Notes: generated by a model not told the origin, from the sequence alone. A stretch of DNA of 30,879 bases from an uncultured Bacteroides sp. (GCA_900546645.1 URDR01000033.1:1-30879), one strand, 5' to 3'. Shown: positions 17,731 to 26,529, counted from the first letter of the stretch. Made by a program: numbers and translations.

Positions 17731-18729
17731 ATGAAACTTATACTAAAATATAAAGAAACGATTGTATCCTTCGGGTTACTGCCAACCATTATCACGCTTG
17801 CCGGATTACACTTTTTCCCGGCAACCGTGATATTAGGCTTTGGACTCTTCATCAGTATAATTGCTTTGTTTTATGCCATTTTCCGGATAAAAGAGCTTAA
17901 CTTCTTTCTTCTGCAAGGAAGTATTTCTATCGGAATCTGTCTTCTTTTACGGCTATTGACTGGATACAGATTCCTTCCTGAGCAGACCATTACCCCCACT
18001 CTTGAGTTTATGTTGCTCATCTTTGCCTTTCTTCATGTTACAGCTCCTGAAATTTATCAGAACTTTCTGCGCAAGTTACACCTCAACACCTGCCTTTCAT
18101 ATACTTTAGAAACTAAAATCATCGTTCTTTTATCTTCCATTCATTTGCTCATCATAGGAGCCATGAAATATGAATTCAGCAGTATCTCTCCCGAGTATCA
18201 GTTTATGCTGATTTATGTACCTCCTTTTTCAATTTATCTGTTCTGCCTTATTTTCAACATCATCGGCATACATGTTGCCATCAAGGAAACTCCTTTCAGA
18301 TATAACCTGTTACGCATCGCCCCCATTTTTCATGGGGAAATCTACCTGATTCCCCGCAAAGGAAAAAGCCCCAATGACTTTTTTTGGGATATACCCATAG
18401 AGGAATTATTTGAAGGAGCTGTACGCAAATCAGAGGTAGAAGCAAATAAGATTACACGAAGCTACTTGAAAACCAGACGGAAGATACGTCTACGCTTTTT
18501 GCTTCACTACAGAATGATACAGGAGTGTGGCTACATACAGCAAACCCGACTCTACATTTTGCCTTTAAACCGGGAACAGCTCAACTGTTGTACTGGAGGG
18601 AAATTTGTTACATTCGAAGAAATAAAGAAAAACCCCAAAGACTATAGTTCCACATTGATTAAAGAATCTGATTCTCTGCAAATGGCTGCAGAAATGTGGA
18701 AAGAATACGAATCCGATCAAACAGAATAA
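17731..18729 (+). CDS. Polytopic membrane protein with possible degenerate Nudix-like C-terminal domain
   Basis: I do not recognise a named family. The 332-residue product has about five or six hydrophobic helices in residues 10-190, then a soluble carboxyl half. That half begins IAPIFHGEIYLIPRKGK and continues WDIPIEELFEGAV, then later YILPL and GGKFVTFEEI. This order resembles the strand-loop pattern of Nudix hydrolases (a base-binding strand, then W-x-x-P-x-E, then a closing strand). The catalytic Nudix box Glu residues are not in their normal spacing, so it is probably not an active hydrolase. It sits 48 bases after lipA and 4 bases before the acetyltransferase start. The Nudix idea is my inference from the pattern; a fold prediction could dismiss it. 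Confidence 0.75.
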   Translation: MKLILKYKETIVSFGLLPTIITLAGLHFFPATVILGFGLFISIIALFYAIFRIKELNFFLLQGSISIGICLLLRLLTGYRFLPEQTITPTLEFMLLIFAFLHVTAPEIYQNFLRKLHLNTCLSYTLETKIIVLLSSIHLLIIGAMKYEFSSISPEYQFMLIYVPPFSIYLFCLIFNIIGIHVAIKETPFRYNLLRIAPIFHGEIYLIPRKGKSPNDFFWDIPIEELFEGAVRKSEVEANKITRSYLKTRRKIRLRFLLHYRMIQECGYIQQTRLYILPLNREQLNCCTGGKFVTFEEIKKNPKDYSSTLIKESDSLQMAAEMWKEYESDQTE

Positions 18730-18733
18730 AATC

Positions 18734-19216
18734 ATGATACGTAAGGTTATTCCTACAGACATAGCAGATATTACCGCTATTTACAACTATTACATAAAAA
18801 ACACATGCATTACATTCGAGACTGAACTGGTCACAGAAGAAGAAATGAGCAGACGGATGGAAGCAATTCATTCTGATTACCCTTATCTGGTAATGGAAGA
18901 AGACGGAAAATTAATCGGCTATTGCTATGCCCATGGCTGGAAAGAGAAAAAGGCCTATGAGCATACCGCAGAAGTCACAATTTACCTGCATCCGGCTTAT
19001 ACAAATAAAGGGTATGGGAAGAAGCTGCTCACTGCTCTTATTGACGCATGCCGAAACCATGGTTTACATGTACTGATAGCCTGTATTACTTTCCCTAATG
19101 CCCCCAGCGTACGTCTTCATGAATCGTTTGGTTTTACACAGGTGTCGCGCTTTTATGAGGTCGGGAAAAAATTCGGTCAATGGCTGGACATTTATGATTT
19201 CCAGCTGATTCTTTAA
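18734..19216 (+). CDS. GNAT-family N-acetyltransferase, phosphinothricin/MnaT-like
   Basis: The 160-residue product is a complete single-domain acetyltransferase of the YncA/phosphinothricin acetyltransferase type. It begins IRKVIPTDIADITAIYNYYI, which matches that family. The acetyl-CoA pyrophosphate loop is YTNKGYGKKLL near residues 94-104, and the carboxyl segment has SVRLHESFGF as in relatives. Relatives acetylate small amines such as methionine sulfone or phosphinothricin, and the true substrate here cannot be told. The start codon is 4 bases after the stop of the membrane protein, so the two are translationally close. It is convergent with the methyltransferase gene on the other strand. 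Confidence 0.9.
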   Translation: MIRKVIPTDIADITAIYNYYIKNTCITFETELVTEEEMSRRMEAIHSDYPYLVMEEDGKLIGYCYAHGWKEKKAYEHTAEVTIYLHPAYTNKGYGKKLLTALIDACRNHGLHVLIACITFPNAPSVRLHESFGFTQVSRFYEVGKKFGQWLDIYDFQLIL

Positions 19217-19287
19217 TCAGACAACGAATGACAGTAAGGAAAAAACAGAGTCTTAGATAGACTACGAGCTAAATAAAACAAACATCC

Positions 19288-19300
19288 GGTTCAATGAACC
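19288..19300. terminator. Possible short hairpin between convergent genes
   Basis: GGTTC, three bases, GAACC lies between the two convergent stop codons. The stem is only 5 bp and no clean T run follows on either strand, so this is a weak candidate. Confidence 0.25.
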
Positions 19301-19306
19301 ATTCCC

Positions 19307-20014
19307 TTATTTATACAAGAGGAAGATGCAAGGAATCTTGTTCAAATCGGGCAAGTTTCCTTTCCACTCTTTAACCGTCTTGGTACGGATATACTCTCCC
19401 TCACACGTAATGTTGGCAGCAATACAAAGTTTGGTCTGCGGACGGCAGGTCTTCAGAATTTCCTCCATCATCTTGTTGTTCCGATAAGGAGTTTCAATGA
19501 AAAGTTGGGTCTGATGTTCGGTATAAATACGGGCTTCCAGTTCTTTCAGACGCTTCGTGCGTTCACCCGGTTCTATAGGCAGATAACCATGAAAAGCAAA
19601 ACTCTGTCCGTTAAATCCAGACCCCATTACCGACAAAATAATAGAAGAAGGACCAACCAACGGAACCACTTTAAGACCTTTCCGCTGCGCTATGGCCACT
19701 ACATCTGCTCCCGGATCTGCCACGGCAGGACAGCCCGCTTCTGAAATGACTCCCATCGGAAGTCCCTCCATCAACGGTTTCAAGTAGCCGGATATTGCTT
19801 CAGGAGAGGTATGTTTGTTTAATGGATAAAAAGTCAGTTCATCTATATTAATCTGTGACTCAACTTTCTTCAGAAATCGGCGTGCCGAACGCACATCTTC
19901 TACAATAAAGTGTTTGATTTCAACAATAATCTCTTTATTATAAGCCGGCAAAACTTTTCCAACCGATGTGTCGCCCAAAGTTACGGGCAATAAGTATAAA
20001 GCTTTCTCTATCAT
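19307..20014 (-). CDS. SAM-dependent methyltransferase, RsmI-like (tetrapyrrole methylase fold)
   Basis: The 235-residue product belongs to the tetrapyrrole/RsmI methylase superfamily. Visible landmarks are MGVISEAGCPAVADPGA near residues 86-102 (the conserved glycine-rich segment) and VPLVGPSSI near 117-125, both typical of RsmI, which 2'-O-methylates C1402 of 16S rRNA. It differs from true RsmI at the amino end (LPVTLGD in place of the usual L-Y-x-V-x-T-P-I-G-N). It is therefore probably the short Bacteroidetes paralogue rather than RsmI itself, and I leave the symbol blank. The start codon is one base past the stop of the upstream gldB-like gene, indicating translational coupling in a fabI, gldB-like, methyltransferase operon. 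Confidence 0.85.
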   Translation of the reverse strand: MIEKALYLLPVTLGDTSVGKVLPAYNKEIIVEIKHFIVEDVRSARRFLKKVESQINIDELTFYPLNKHTSPEAISGYLKPLMEGLPMGVISEAGCPAVADPGADVVAIAQRKGLKVVPLVGPSSIILSVMGSGFNGQSFAFHGYLPIEPGERTKRLKELEARIYTEHQTQLFIETPYRNNKMMEEILKTCRPQTKLCIAANITCEGEYIRTKTVKEWKGNLPDLNKIPCIFLLYK

Positions 20015-20015
20015 A

Positions 20016-21014
20016 TCAACCTTTTATATCTTCTAACAACCCGCTGAAATCGGTACGCTCAAGCAGTTCTTTCAACGTTACTTCTTTATGGTCATTCATG
20101 TATTTGTCAATCAGCCTCATCCCCAGCCATACACCTATCAGAGACGGAATCTTTTCTCCATTTACCACCATGCAAGGGTCAGGACGGGTATAAGCACGAA
20201 TCAGCATCGGATCTGTACTTTCAAGCAAATGCTGATCAGCCATCCTTCCCCACATCTGCGCTTCATTCTTCTTGCACCAGCGTATTTCTTCTTTCGTATA
20301 TCCCAATGATTTACGTCCAGAAACATCCCCCTTTAAAATGTATTCTACTGCCCATGCCATCTTACCCCGATAGAGCATAATATCAAATAAAGTACGATGT
20401 CCTTCTTCCCATAAAAAGGGATACTGCGCACACAGATAAAAAGTAAGGCAGTCTGGTACAATACGCTCCGGAGTCATATAGCGACGCTGGTAGTCATAGT
20501 AATAGCGCTTGTAAATGGGATAATCGGCTCCCATATACTTATCCAGGCTGAAAGCCAACAGACTGTCTCCCACCACAGCCGATTGATTCAAGGCTGAAAA
20601 CTGAGAATAAATACAGGGAATCACCAGAGAGGGAATTTCTTCCTTTAACACGCCCAATCCATCGGAAAGTTCTTTTTCTATCGGTGTCATATCTTTAAAC
20701 ATGACTTCCGCATCTTCCATGATTTTCAACAGAATCGAGTCGGTATAATACGCACATAAACGCTCGTAGATATTCGGTTCACTTACCGAACCAAGCGCCA
20801 GTACATCCTCTATCAGAAGCTTGGTAGCACGCGGACTTTCTGTTGTCATTTTCTGAAGTGCCAACACACTGTTTAAAGCCACCGATTCATATTGCAAGCG
20901 GTCATAACGGAGTACTTTTACACCTTTATAAACAGAAAAACCGTCTTTCTGCCCATCATGAAGACAGGCAGAAAAGACGATCAAACTTATTATAATGAAT
21001 ATAAACCGCTGCAT
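20016..21014 (-). CDS. GldB-like lipoprotein
   Basis: The 332-residue product starts with a signal peptide and a lipobox ending in Cys17 (VFSAC). The body matches the pattern of the gliding-motility lipoprotein GldB family. It has a segment about residues 90-118 with ILLKIMEDAEVMFKDMTPIE, a strand-rich middle with VVGDSLLAFSLDKYMGADYP near 147-167, and a region near 185 with MTPERIVPDCLTFYL. In gliding Flavobacteria, GldB supports the motility/T9SS apparatus. Gut Bacteroides do not glide, so a different envelope role is likely, which is inference. It lies 14 bases after fabI and 1 base before the methyltransferase gene. Confidence 0.8.
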   Translation of the reverse strand: MQRFIFIIISLIVFSACLHDGQKDGFSVYKGVKVLRYDRLQYESVALNSVLALQKMTTESPRATKLLIEDVLALGSVSEPNIYERLCAYYTDSILLKIMEDAEVMFKDMTPIEKELSDGLGVLKEEIPSLVIPCIYSQFSALNQSAVVGDSLLAFSLDKYMGADYPIYKRYYYDYQRRYMTPERIVPDCLTFYLCAQYPFLWEEGHRTLFDIMLYRGKMAWAVEYILKGDVSGRKSLGYTKEEIRWCKKNEAQMWGRMADQHLLESTDPMLIRAYTRPDPCMVVNGEKIPSLIGVWLGMRLIDKYMNDHKEVTLKELLERTDFSGLLEDIKG

Positions 21015-21028
21015 ACGGAAAATTTATA

Positions 21029-21886
21029 TTATCCGTAGATAATATGACCGTTTTCGTCTTTATATTCGTCTAATCCTTTTTCATAAGTAGCCATCGCACG
21101 GAGACTCATACCTACGCTTGAGAAACCACCGTCGTGGAACAAGTTCTGCATAGTAACTTTACGGGTAAGATCGGAGAACATCACAATACAGTAATCTGCA
21201 CATTCATCAGCCGAAGCATTGCCCAACGGAGACATACGGTTGGCAAAGTCGAATAATTTATCCATACCTTTCACGCCCGATCCAGCTGTAGTCATTGTAG
21301 GTGACTGTGAAATGGTATTGATACGTACATGATGCTCACGACCGTAAATGTAACCGAAGCTGCGGGCAATTGATTCCAACAGAGCCTTGGCATCTGCCAT
21401 ATCGTTATAACCATAGAATGTACGCTGTGCAGCCACGTAGCTCAATGCCAAGATAGAACCGTATTCATTGATGGCATCCAACTTTTTAGCAGCCTGAATC
21501 ATCTTGTGGAATGATACTGCCGAAATATCCAGTGTTTTATTCAGCATATCATAATCAAGGTCATCGTAGGTGCGTTTTTTACGAACGTTAGGCGACATAC
21601 CGATTGAATGTAAAACGAAGTCTATCTTACCTCCCAATACTTCCATTGAACGTTTGAATACATTTTCCAAGTCTTCAACATTCGTTGCGTCTGCCGGAAT
21701 TACTTCACAGTTCAGTTTTTCAGCCAATGCTGAAACTTCACCCATACGCACTGCAACAGGAGTATTCGACAAAGTAATGACAGCACCTTCTTCAACAGCC
21801 TTTTCTGCTACTTTCCAAGCAATAGACTGTTCATTCAAAGCACCGAAGATGATACCTCTTTTTCCTTTCAGTAAATTATAACTCAT
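21029..21886 (-). CDS. fabI: Enoyl-[acyl-carrier-protein] reductase (FabI type)
   Basis: Catalyses the last reduction of each fatty-acid elongation cycle, using NADH or NADPH, in the cytoplasm. The 285-residue product is a short-chain dehydrogenase/reductase with a cofactor region near residues 11-30 (GIIFGALNEQSIAW) and HSIGMSP near 93-99. Catalytic residues follow the FabI-specific pattern: Tyr150, Tyr160 and Lys167, with six residues between Tyr160 and Lys167 as in E. coli FabI (Tyr146, Tyr156, Lys163). It is therefore FabI rather than FabK, FabL or FabV. It is the first gene of a three-gene minus-strand operon. The carboxyl end is about 20 residues longer than in E. coli. Confidence 0.96.
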   Translation of the reverse strand: MSYNLLKGKRGIIFGALNEQSIAWKVAEKAVEEGAVITLSNTPVAVRMGEVSALAEKLNCEVIPADATNVEDLENVFKRSMEVLGGKIDFVLHSIGMSPNVRKKRTYDDLDYDMLNKTLDISAVSFHKMIQAAKKLDAINEYGSILALSYVAAQRTFYGYNDMADAKALLESIARSFGYIYGREHHVRINTISQSPTMTTAGSGVKGMDKLFDFANRMSPLGNASADECADYCIVMFSDLTRKVTMQNLFHDGGFSSVGMSLRAMATYEKGLDEYKDENGHIIYG

Positions 21887-21912
21887 ACCTTTTCTTATTA
21901 TAAATTCGGCAA

Positions 21913-21920
21913 CAAAGATA
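21913..21920 (-). promoter_or_regulatory. -7 promoter box of the fabI operon
   Basis: On the minus strand TATCTTTG fits TAnnTTTG, 26 bases before the fabI start. The -33 region is A+T-rich without a clear TTTG. Confidence 0.5.
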
Positions 21921-22116
21921 CGAACTTATTTATATATTTTTACTGTTTTTATCGTTAATCTTTACTCTGCACATTAAGAATACAAGCTTATACAGAGCAA
22001 ATAATAGAAAAAACTTAGTTTATGCAAAGAGATTAATGAAAAGAAAGGACCTCGCTACATAAACCCAGACTTATACTGAGGTTTTACTAAAAATTGAGCT
22101 GACAGAAACTCAAAAC

Positions 22117-22221
22117 CACGATGTGATTTGTACAGGTCACACTGTGGTTTGTACAATTCACATCGTGGTTTATACAGGTCGCACTGCGATTTACAGAAAT
22201 CACAGTGCGACAGACAAGTTT
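22117..22221. repeat. Array of five 21-bp tandem repeats with internal dyads
   Basis: Five adjacent 21-base units begin at 22117, 22138, 22159, 22180 and 22201. They share a CACnnnGTG start, then TTTGTACA or TTTACAGA, then a 3-5 base tail. The dyad is kept when bases change: CACgatGTG, CACactGTG, CACatcGTG and CGCactGCG; the fifth unit is decayed. Units 1 and 3 also form a perfect 12-bp inverted repeat, ACCACGATGTGA against TCACATCGTGGT. It lies in the 392-base gap between fabI and the M13 peptidase gene (21887-22278), which holds no credible gene. The rest of that gap is the fabI leader and A+T-rich spacer. Confidence 0.8.
22179..22210. other. Long hairpin within the 21-bp repeat array
   Basis: TCGCACTGCGATTT and AAATCACAGTGCGA pair with 13 of 14 positions matched around a 4-base loop. 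No T run follows on either strand, so it is not a standard terminator. It could protect the 3' end of the peptidase transcript. Confidence 0.6.
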
Positions 22222-22278
22222 CTACAGGCACGGATTTACGTTTATCCGACCGTGAAGCAGGATTCTATTTCATACACC

Positions 22279-24315
22279 TTACCACACGTTGACCCGTTTC
22301 TCTGGTGCAATATACATTGAATCATCGGGTGTAATGCCAAATGCATCATACCAAGCCTGAATGTGAGGCAAAGCTCCGTTTACACGCCATCTTCCCAATG
22401 AATGAGGGTCTGATTTGGTATAAAGACGAATTTGCTCATCACGGATATTTCCAGCCCACAAAGTAGCATAAGCAAGGAAGAAACGCTGTTCAGGAGTAAA
22501 TCCATCTACCACTCCCAGCGGAGCATCTTTCGTTGCATTCTGGAAAGCAAGGAAAGCTACTTTCAAACCTCCGTGGTCGGCAAGATTTTCACCCAAAGTC
22601 AGTTCTCCATTCGCAAACAAGCCCGGAAGCACTTCTATTTTATTGAAGAAATCTACCATCACCTGCGCACGCGCCTTAAAGCGGTCGGCATCGCCTGCAG
22701 CCCACCAGTCTTTCAGGTTTCCATTTTTGTCAAACTGACGTCCCTGATCATCGAATCCATGAGTCATTTCATGACCAATAACCACACCGATTGCTCCATA
22801 GTTAGCTGCATCATCGGCTTCCATATTAAAGAAAGGAGGCTGCAGAATAGCTGCCGGGAAGCAGATTTCATTGGTTGAAGGATTATAATAAGCGTTTACA
22901 GTCTGCGGTGTCATCAGCCATTCTTCTGAGTCGACCGGTTTACCCAGGCGGCTGTACATATCTTTCAAGTTCCATGCTGCCACTCTGCAAACATTAGCCC
23001 AATAAGAATCTTTTTCTACATGAAGGTCTGAGTAATCTTTCCATTTGTCCGGATAACCCACCTTTACATGGAAAGCATCCAGCTTTTCGTGAGCTACAAC
23101 TTTAGTACTGTCGCTCATCCATTCTTGTACATCAATGCGTTCACCCAGTGCAACCTGCAAGTTCTTCACCAGTTTCACCATACGTTCTTTGGCAGCTGCC
23201 GGGAAATATTTTTCCACATACATCTGACCCACCAGTTCACCCAGCATACCATCTACGCTGCCAACGGCACGCTTCCAGCGAGGTTTGTTTTCACCACGAC
23301 CAGACAGCACCTTGCCGTAGAAGTCAAAGCGTGCAGCTACAAAGTCGTCGCTCAAATAAGAAGCTGCCGCATCAATCACATTATATTGCATATAAGCGAT
23401 ATGAGCAGAAAGCGGCAAAGTCTGAATCAGATTAGCCACTTCTTTAATCGGCTCAATCTGTTCTACATTCAGCTCAGCAGGAGCTTCAATATTCAAGCCT
23501 TTCAAATAAGCATCCCAATCGATTCCAGAAATTGTTTTCTTTAATTCGTCGTACGACATTTTATGGTAATTTGCTTCCGGATTGCGGAGCTGCACAGCCG
23601 AGAAAGACGCTTTTGCAATAGCTGTTTCAATCTTCATCACATCAGCTGTTTTCTGAGCTGCTTCAGCCTCAGTATATCCGGCAAGAACAAAGAGTTTGGA
23701 TATATAAAGTTTATACTGTTCCCGGATATTAGCAGTTACACTGTCATTGTCAAGGTAATATTCACGCTCTCCTAAGTTGATACCTCCTTGTCGCATCTGG
23801 AAGATATTCAGTGAACTGTTTTTCGGATCGGCATACACATAGCTGGAAAAGTAAGTGCCGATTCCATTGTAGAGCAGTTCGGTAACAGTCGGGATAATCT
23901 GACTTTTATCTTTCAAGGCTGCAATTCTATCTAAAGTAGGCTTTATCGGTTCAACGCCTTGTTTGTTTAATGTCACACTGTCCATGGCAAGGTTATACAA
24001 ATCACCGATTTTCTGTCCCGGTGTACCTGCTTCGCTTTGCTTGGCAGCCAATCCCTCAATCAGTTCGCGTAATTGCTTCTGGCTGTTTTCATATAACAGT
24101 TCAAAGGTGCCGAAGCGAGAGTATTCGGCAGTCAACGGATGTGCGTCGTTCCATCCTCCACAAGCATAACGGAAAAAGTCCTGACCTGCCGAAACAGTTG
24201 TATCCATATTGGCAAGGTCAATGCCGGAAGTTTCTTTTGCTCCCTTCTGACTGGTACAAGCGGTCAATGCAGCGAATGTCATTGCGGCAAAAACCAAATA
24301 GTTTTTTTTCTTCAT
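22279..24315 (-). CDS. M13-family (neprilysin/PepO-like) metallopeptidase lipoprotein
   Basis: A zinc endopeptidase of 678 residues, predicted to be lipid-anchored on the periplasmic side or cell surface. The signal peptide ends in LTAC with Cys20 as the lipidated residue. The zinc site HEMTH is at His515-Glu516-His519, and the third ligand motif ENLAD has Glu576 and Asp580. The spacing is close to that of human neprilysin (583 to 646). The conserved aromatic-rich VNAYYNPSTNEICFPAAILQ segment lies upstream, and the carboxyl end is the usual tryptophan (VNVW). Length and ends are complete. M13 enzymes cut short peptides. It has a long, repeat-rich leader and no close operon partner. Confidence 0.94.
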   Translation of the reverse strand: MKKKNYLVFAAMTFAALTACTSQKGAKETSGIDLANMDTTVSAGQDFFRYACGGWNDAHPLTAEYSRFGTFELLYENSQKQLRELIEGLAAKQSEAGTPGQKIGDLYNLAMDSVTLNKQGVEPIKPTLDRIAALKDKSQIIPTVTELLYNGIGTYFSSYVYADPKNSSLNIFQMRQGGINLGEREYYLDNDSVTANIREQYKLYISKLFVLAGYTEAEAAQKTADVMKIETAIAKASFSAVQLRNPEANYHKMSYDELKKTISGIDWDAYLKGLNIEAPAELNVEQIEPIKEVANLIQTLPLSAHIAYMQYNVIDAAASYLSDDFVAARFDFYGKVLSGRGENKPRWKRAVGSVDGMLGELVGQMYVEKYFPAAAKERMVKLVKNLQVALGERIDVQEWMSDSTKVVAHEKLDAFHVKVGYPDKWKDYSDLHVEKDSYWANVCRVAAWNLKDMYSRLGKPVDSEEWLMTPQTVNAYYNPSTNEICFPAAILQPPFFNMEADDAANYGAIGVVIGHEMTHGFDDQGRQFDKNGNLKDWWAAGDADRFKARAQVMVDFFNKIEVLPGLFANGELTLGENLADHGGLKVAFLAFQNATKDAPLGVVDGFTPEQRFFLAYATLWAGNIRDEQIRLYTKSDPHSLGRWRVNGALPHIQAWYDAFGITPDDSMYIAPEKRVNVW

Positions 24316-24332
24316 TTGATTCTATGTTTTAA

Positions 24333-24406
24333 GTTTTTAAGTCCTTGAGTTTTCAAGTTATTTAGTTTTGAGTTTCTGTTTTTTTGACTTATTTAGTCTT
24401 GAGTTT
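24333..24406. repeat. A+T-rich imperfect direct repeats in the peptidase leader
   Basis: Two 26-base copies (24350-24375 and 24381-24406) match at 22 of 26 positions around the core TTATTTAGTnTTGAGTTT. A third partial copy lies near 24333-24352. On the minus strand this is the untranslated leader of the M13 peptidase gene. The rest of 24407-24560, up to the ABC-F stop codon, shows no gene and no clear terminator. Confidence 0.6.
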
Positions 24407-24560
24407 TTTAAGCTCGCAGACTATTTAACTGTTACCGATTCGACAAGGATTATGCTCGTGTTTTCAAGTTGAAGCACATAAGCCTCCTTCTTTTAACCTC
24501 TCGGCTATGAAGTTGCATTGTTCTGTATCTTGCTACAGGGCACTCCTCTCTATGCTAAAA

Positions 24561-26501
24561 TCAGGAAGTCATGGCTTCCAGTTCCAGCGAAACGCTTTCC
24601 CATGCATCTTCGGCTTCCGACAGCTGTTTTTTCAGTTGCTGATGTTCTGCATATAAACTCATATCAGAAGCTCCTTCCGGAGTAGCCATTCGCTCTTCTA
24701 CTCCTGCAATCTGTGCTTCCAGTTTTTCAATGGTTGCTTCGCATTCGGCTACCTGCTTTTCCAACTTACGTATTTTTTTGCTCAACTCTTTTTGAGCTTC
24801 ATAAGAAAGCTTATTCTCACTGGCTTCTGAGGGAGTATCTTTTTTTTCTGAAGCAGAAGCTGGCGACTGAGAAAGCTGCAATTCATTCAAACTTTCCATT
24901 TTCTTTTTCTGCAAGAAATCATAAATACCTCCCAGATGTTCTTTTACCACACCTCCGCCAAATTCATATACCTTGGTAACCAATCCATCCAAGAACTCCC
25001 GGTCATGAGATACCACAATTACGGTACCGTCGAAATCACGAATGGCCTCTTTCAGCACATCTTTTGAGCGCATATCCAAGTGATTGGTCGGCTCATCAAG
25101 AATCAGAAAGTTCACTGGTTCCAGCAAAAGTTTAATCATCGCCAAACGGCTCCGCTCGCCTCCCGACAACACCTTTACCTTTTTATCGGAAGCTTCTCCT
25201 CCAAACATAAAGGCTCCCAAGATATCACGTATCTTCAATCGTATATCCCCTTGTGCCACCCGGTCGATGGTATCAAAAACAGTTTGATTTTCATCCAAAA
25301 GCTGTGCCTGATTTTGAGCAAAATAACCAATCTGCACATTATGACCGATGGTCAGCTTTCCTTCATAAGGAATTTCATCCATGATACATTTTACCAAAGT
25401 AGACTTACCTTCTCCGTTCTTTCCCACAAAAGCCACCTTCTCACCTCGGTTGATGGTCAGTGTTACATCGTGGAAAACCACATGGCTGCCATAAGCTTTC
25501 TTCACGTTCTCACATATAACCGGATAGTTTCCCGAACGAAGGGCAGGCGGAAATTTCAAGCGCAAAGTAGAGTTATCTTCCTCATCAATTACAATTGGAA
25601 CTATTTTTTCCAACTGTTTGATACGGCTCTGTACCTGCACAGCTTTCGTAGCCTTATATCGGAAGCGTTCAATAAAGTCTTCGGTATCTTTTATTTCCTT
25701 CTGCTGATTCTCATAGGCACGCAGTTGCTGCTCCCGACGTTCTTTTCGAAGAACAACAAAGTCATCATAAGCTACTTTGTAATCATAAATACGTCCACAG
25801 GATATTTCAATCGTACGATTCGTTACATTATTAATAAAAGCACGGTCATGGCTTACCAGTACCACTGCTCCGGAACTTACTTTCAGAAAGTTTTCCAGCC
25901 ACTGGATACTTTCAATGTCCAAATGATTGGTTGGCTCATCAAGCAACAGCACATCCGGACGTCGCAACAATAGTTTTGCCAGCTCAATACGCATACGCCA
26001 GCCTCCGCTAAACCCTGAAGTAGGACGGTCAAAATCACTTCTGCTGAAGCCCAGCCCGGTCAAGGTTCGTTCGATTTCAGCCTTATAATTGGTTCCACCC
26101 ATCATCAAGTAGCGTTCATTATCATGAGTAAAGCGCTCAATCAAGGCATGGTATTCATCTGAATCATAATCAGTCCGGTCAGCAAGTTCCTGATTCATCT
26201 TTGCCAGGCGGTCTTGCAATTCAAAAATATGTTCGAATGCCATCTCAGCTTCAGCCATTACGGTACGCTCATCACTGAGTATCATCACCTGAGGCAAATA
26301 GCCTATAGTTACTCCGCGCTGAACAGCAACGAATCCTTCAGTCGGCGACTGTAATCCGGCAAGAATTTTCAACATAGTTGATTTTCCAGCACCATTTTTC
26401 CCCACCAGCGCAATGCGGTCTTTCTTATTTATAACAAACGATACATCCTCAAAAAGAGGTGTAGCTCCAAATTCAACCTTCAGTCCTTCAATTGATATCA
26501 T
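24561..26501 (-). CDS. ABC-F family ATPase (translation factor type)
   Basis: A soluble tandem-ATPase protein of 646 residues with no membrane segments, as in the ABC-F family that acts on ribosomes. The first nucleotide domain has Walker A GKNGAGKST (about 34-42), signature FSGGWRMRIELA and Walker B VLLLDEPTNHLD. The charged P-site linker lies about 240-300. The second domain has GKNGEGKST (about 360-368), LSGGERSRLAM and FLILDEPTNHLD. A Lys/Glu-rich carboxyl-terminal coiled coil covers about 555-640, as in the Uup/YdiF subgroup. All catalytic motifs are intact. Whether it is housekeeping or confers antibiotic protection is not readable here. It is monocistronic on the minus strand. Confidence 0.94.
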   Translation of the reverse strand: MISIEGLKVEFGATPLFEDVSFVINKKDRIALVGKNGAGKSTMLKILAGLQSPTEGFVAVQRGVTIGYLPQVMILSDERTVMAEAEMAFEHIFELQDRLAKMNQELADRTDYDSDEYHALIERFTHDNERYLMMGGTNYKAEIERTLTGLGFSRSDFDRPTSGFSGGWRMRIELAKLLLRRPDVLLLDEPTNHLDIESIQWLENFLKVSSGAVVLVSHDRAFINNVTNRTIEISCGRIYDYKVAYDDFVVLRKERREQQLRAYENQQKEIKDTEDFIERFRYKATKAVQVQSRIKQLEKIVPIVIDEEDNSTLRLKFPPALRSGNYPVICENVKKAYGSHVVFHDVTLTINRGEKVAFVGKNGEGKSTLVKCIMDEIPYEGKLTIGHNVQIGYFAQNQAQLLDENQTVFDTIDRVAQGDIRLKIRDILGAFMFGGEASDKKVKVLSGGERSRLAMIKLLLEPVNFLILDEPTNHLDMRSKDVLKEAIRDFDGTVIVVSHDREFLDGLVTKVYEFGGGVVKEHLGGIYDFLQKKKMESLNELQLSQSPASASEKKDTPSEASENKLSYEAQKELSKKIRKLEKQVAECEATIEKLEAQIAGVEERMATPEGASDMSLYAEHQQLKKQLSEAEDAWESVSLELEAMTS

Positions 26502-26529
26502 GCAACGTATTCTCTTTACAAAGTGTCGG

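Noticed and set aside
22117..22221. Possible CRISPR array
   Set aside because: Units are directly adjacent 21-mers with no unique spacers between constant repeats, and no cas genes are near.
22123..22320. Plus-strand reading frame of 65 codons across the tandem repeats
   Set aside because: It is open only because the repeat unit is a multiple of three; it has no promoter or homology pattern and runs into the end of the peptidase gene.
22432..22878. Plus-strand reading frame of 148 codons
   Set aside because: It is antisense to the zinc-site region of the M13 peptidase.
25080..25973. Plus-strand reading frame of 297 codons
   Set aside because: It is antisense to the ABC-F gene, whose motifs are intact, and its own translation has no recognisable pattern.
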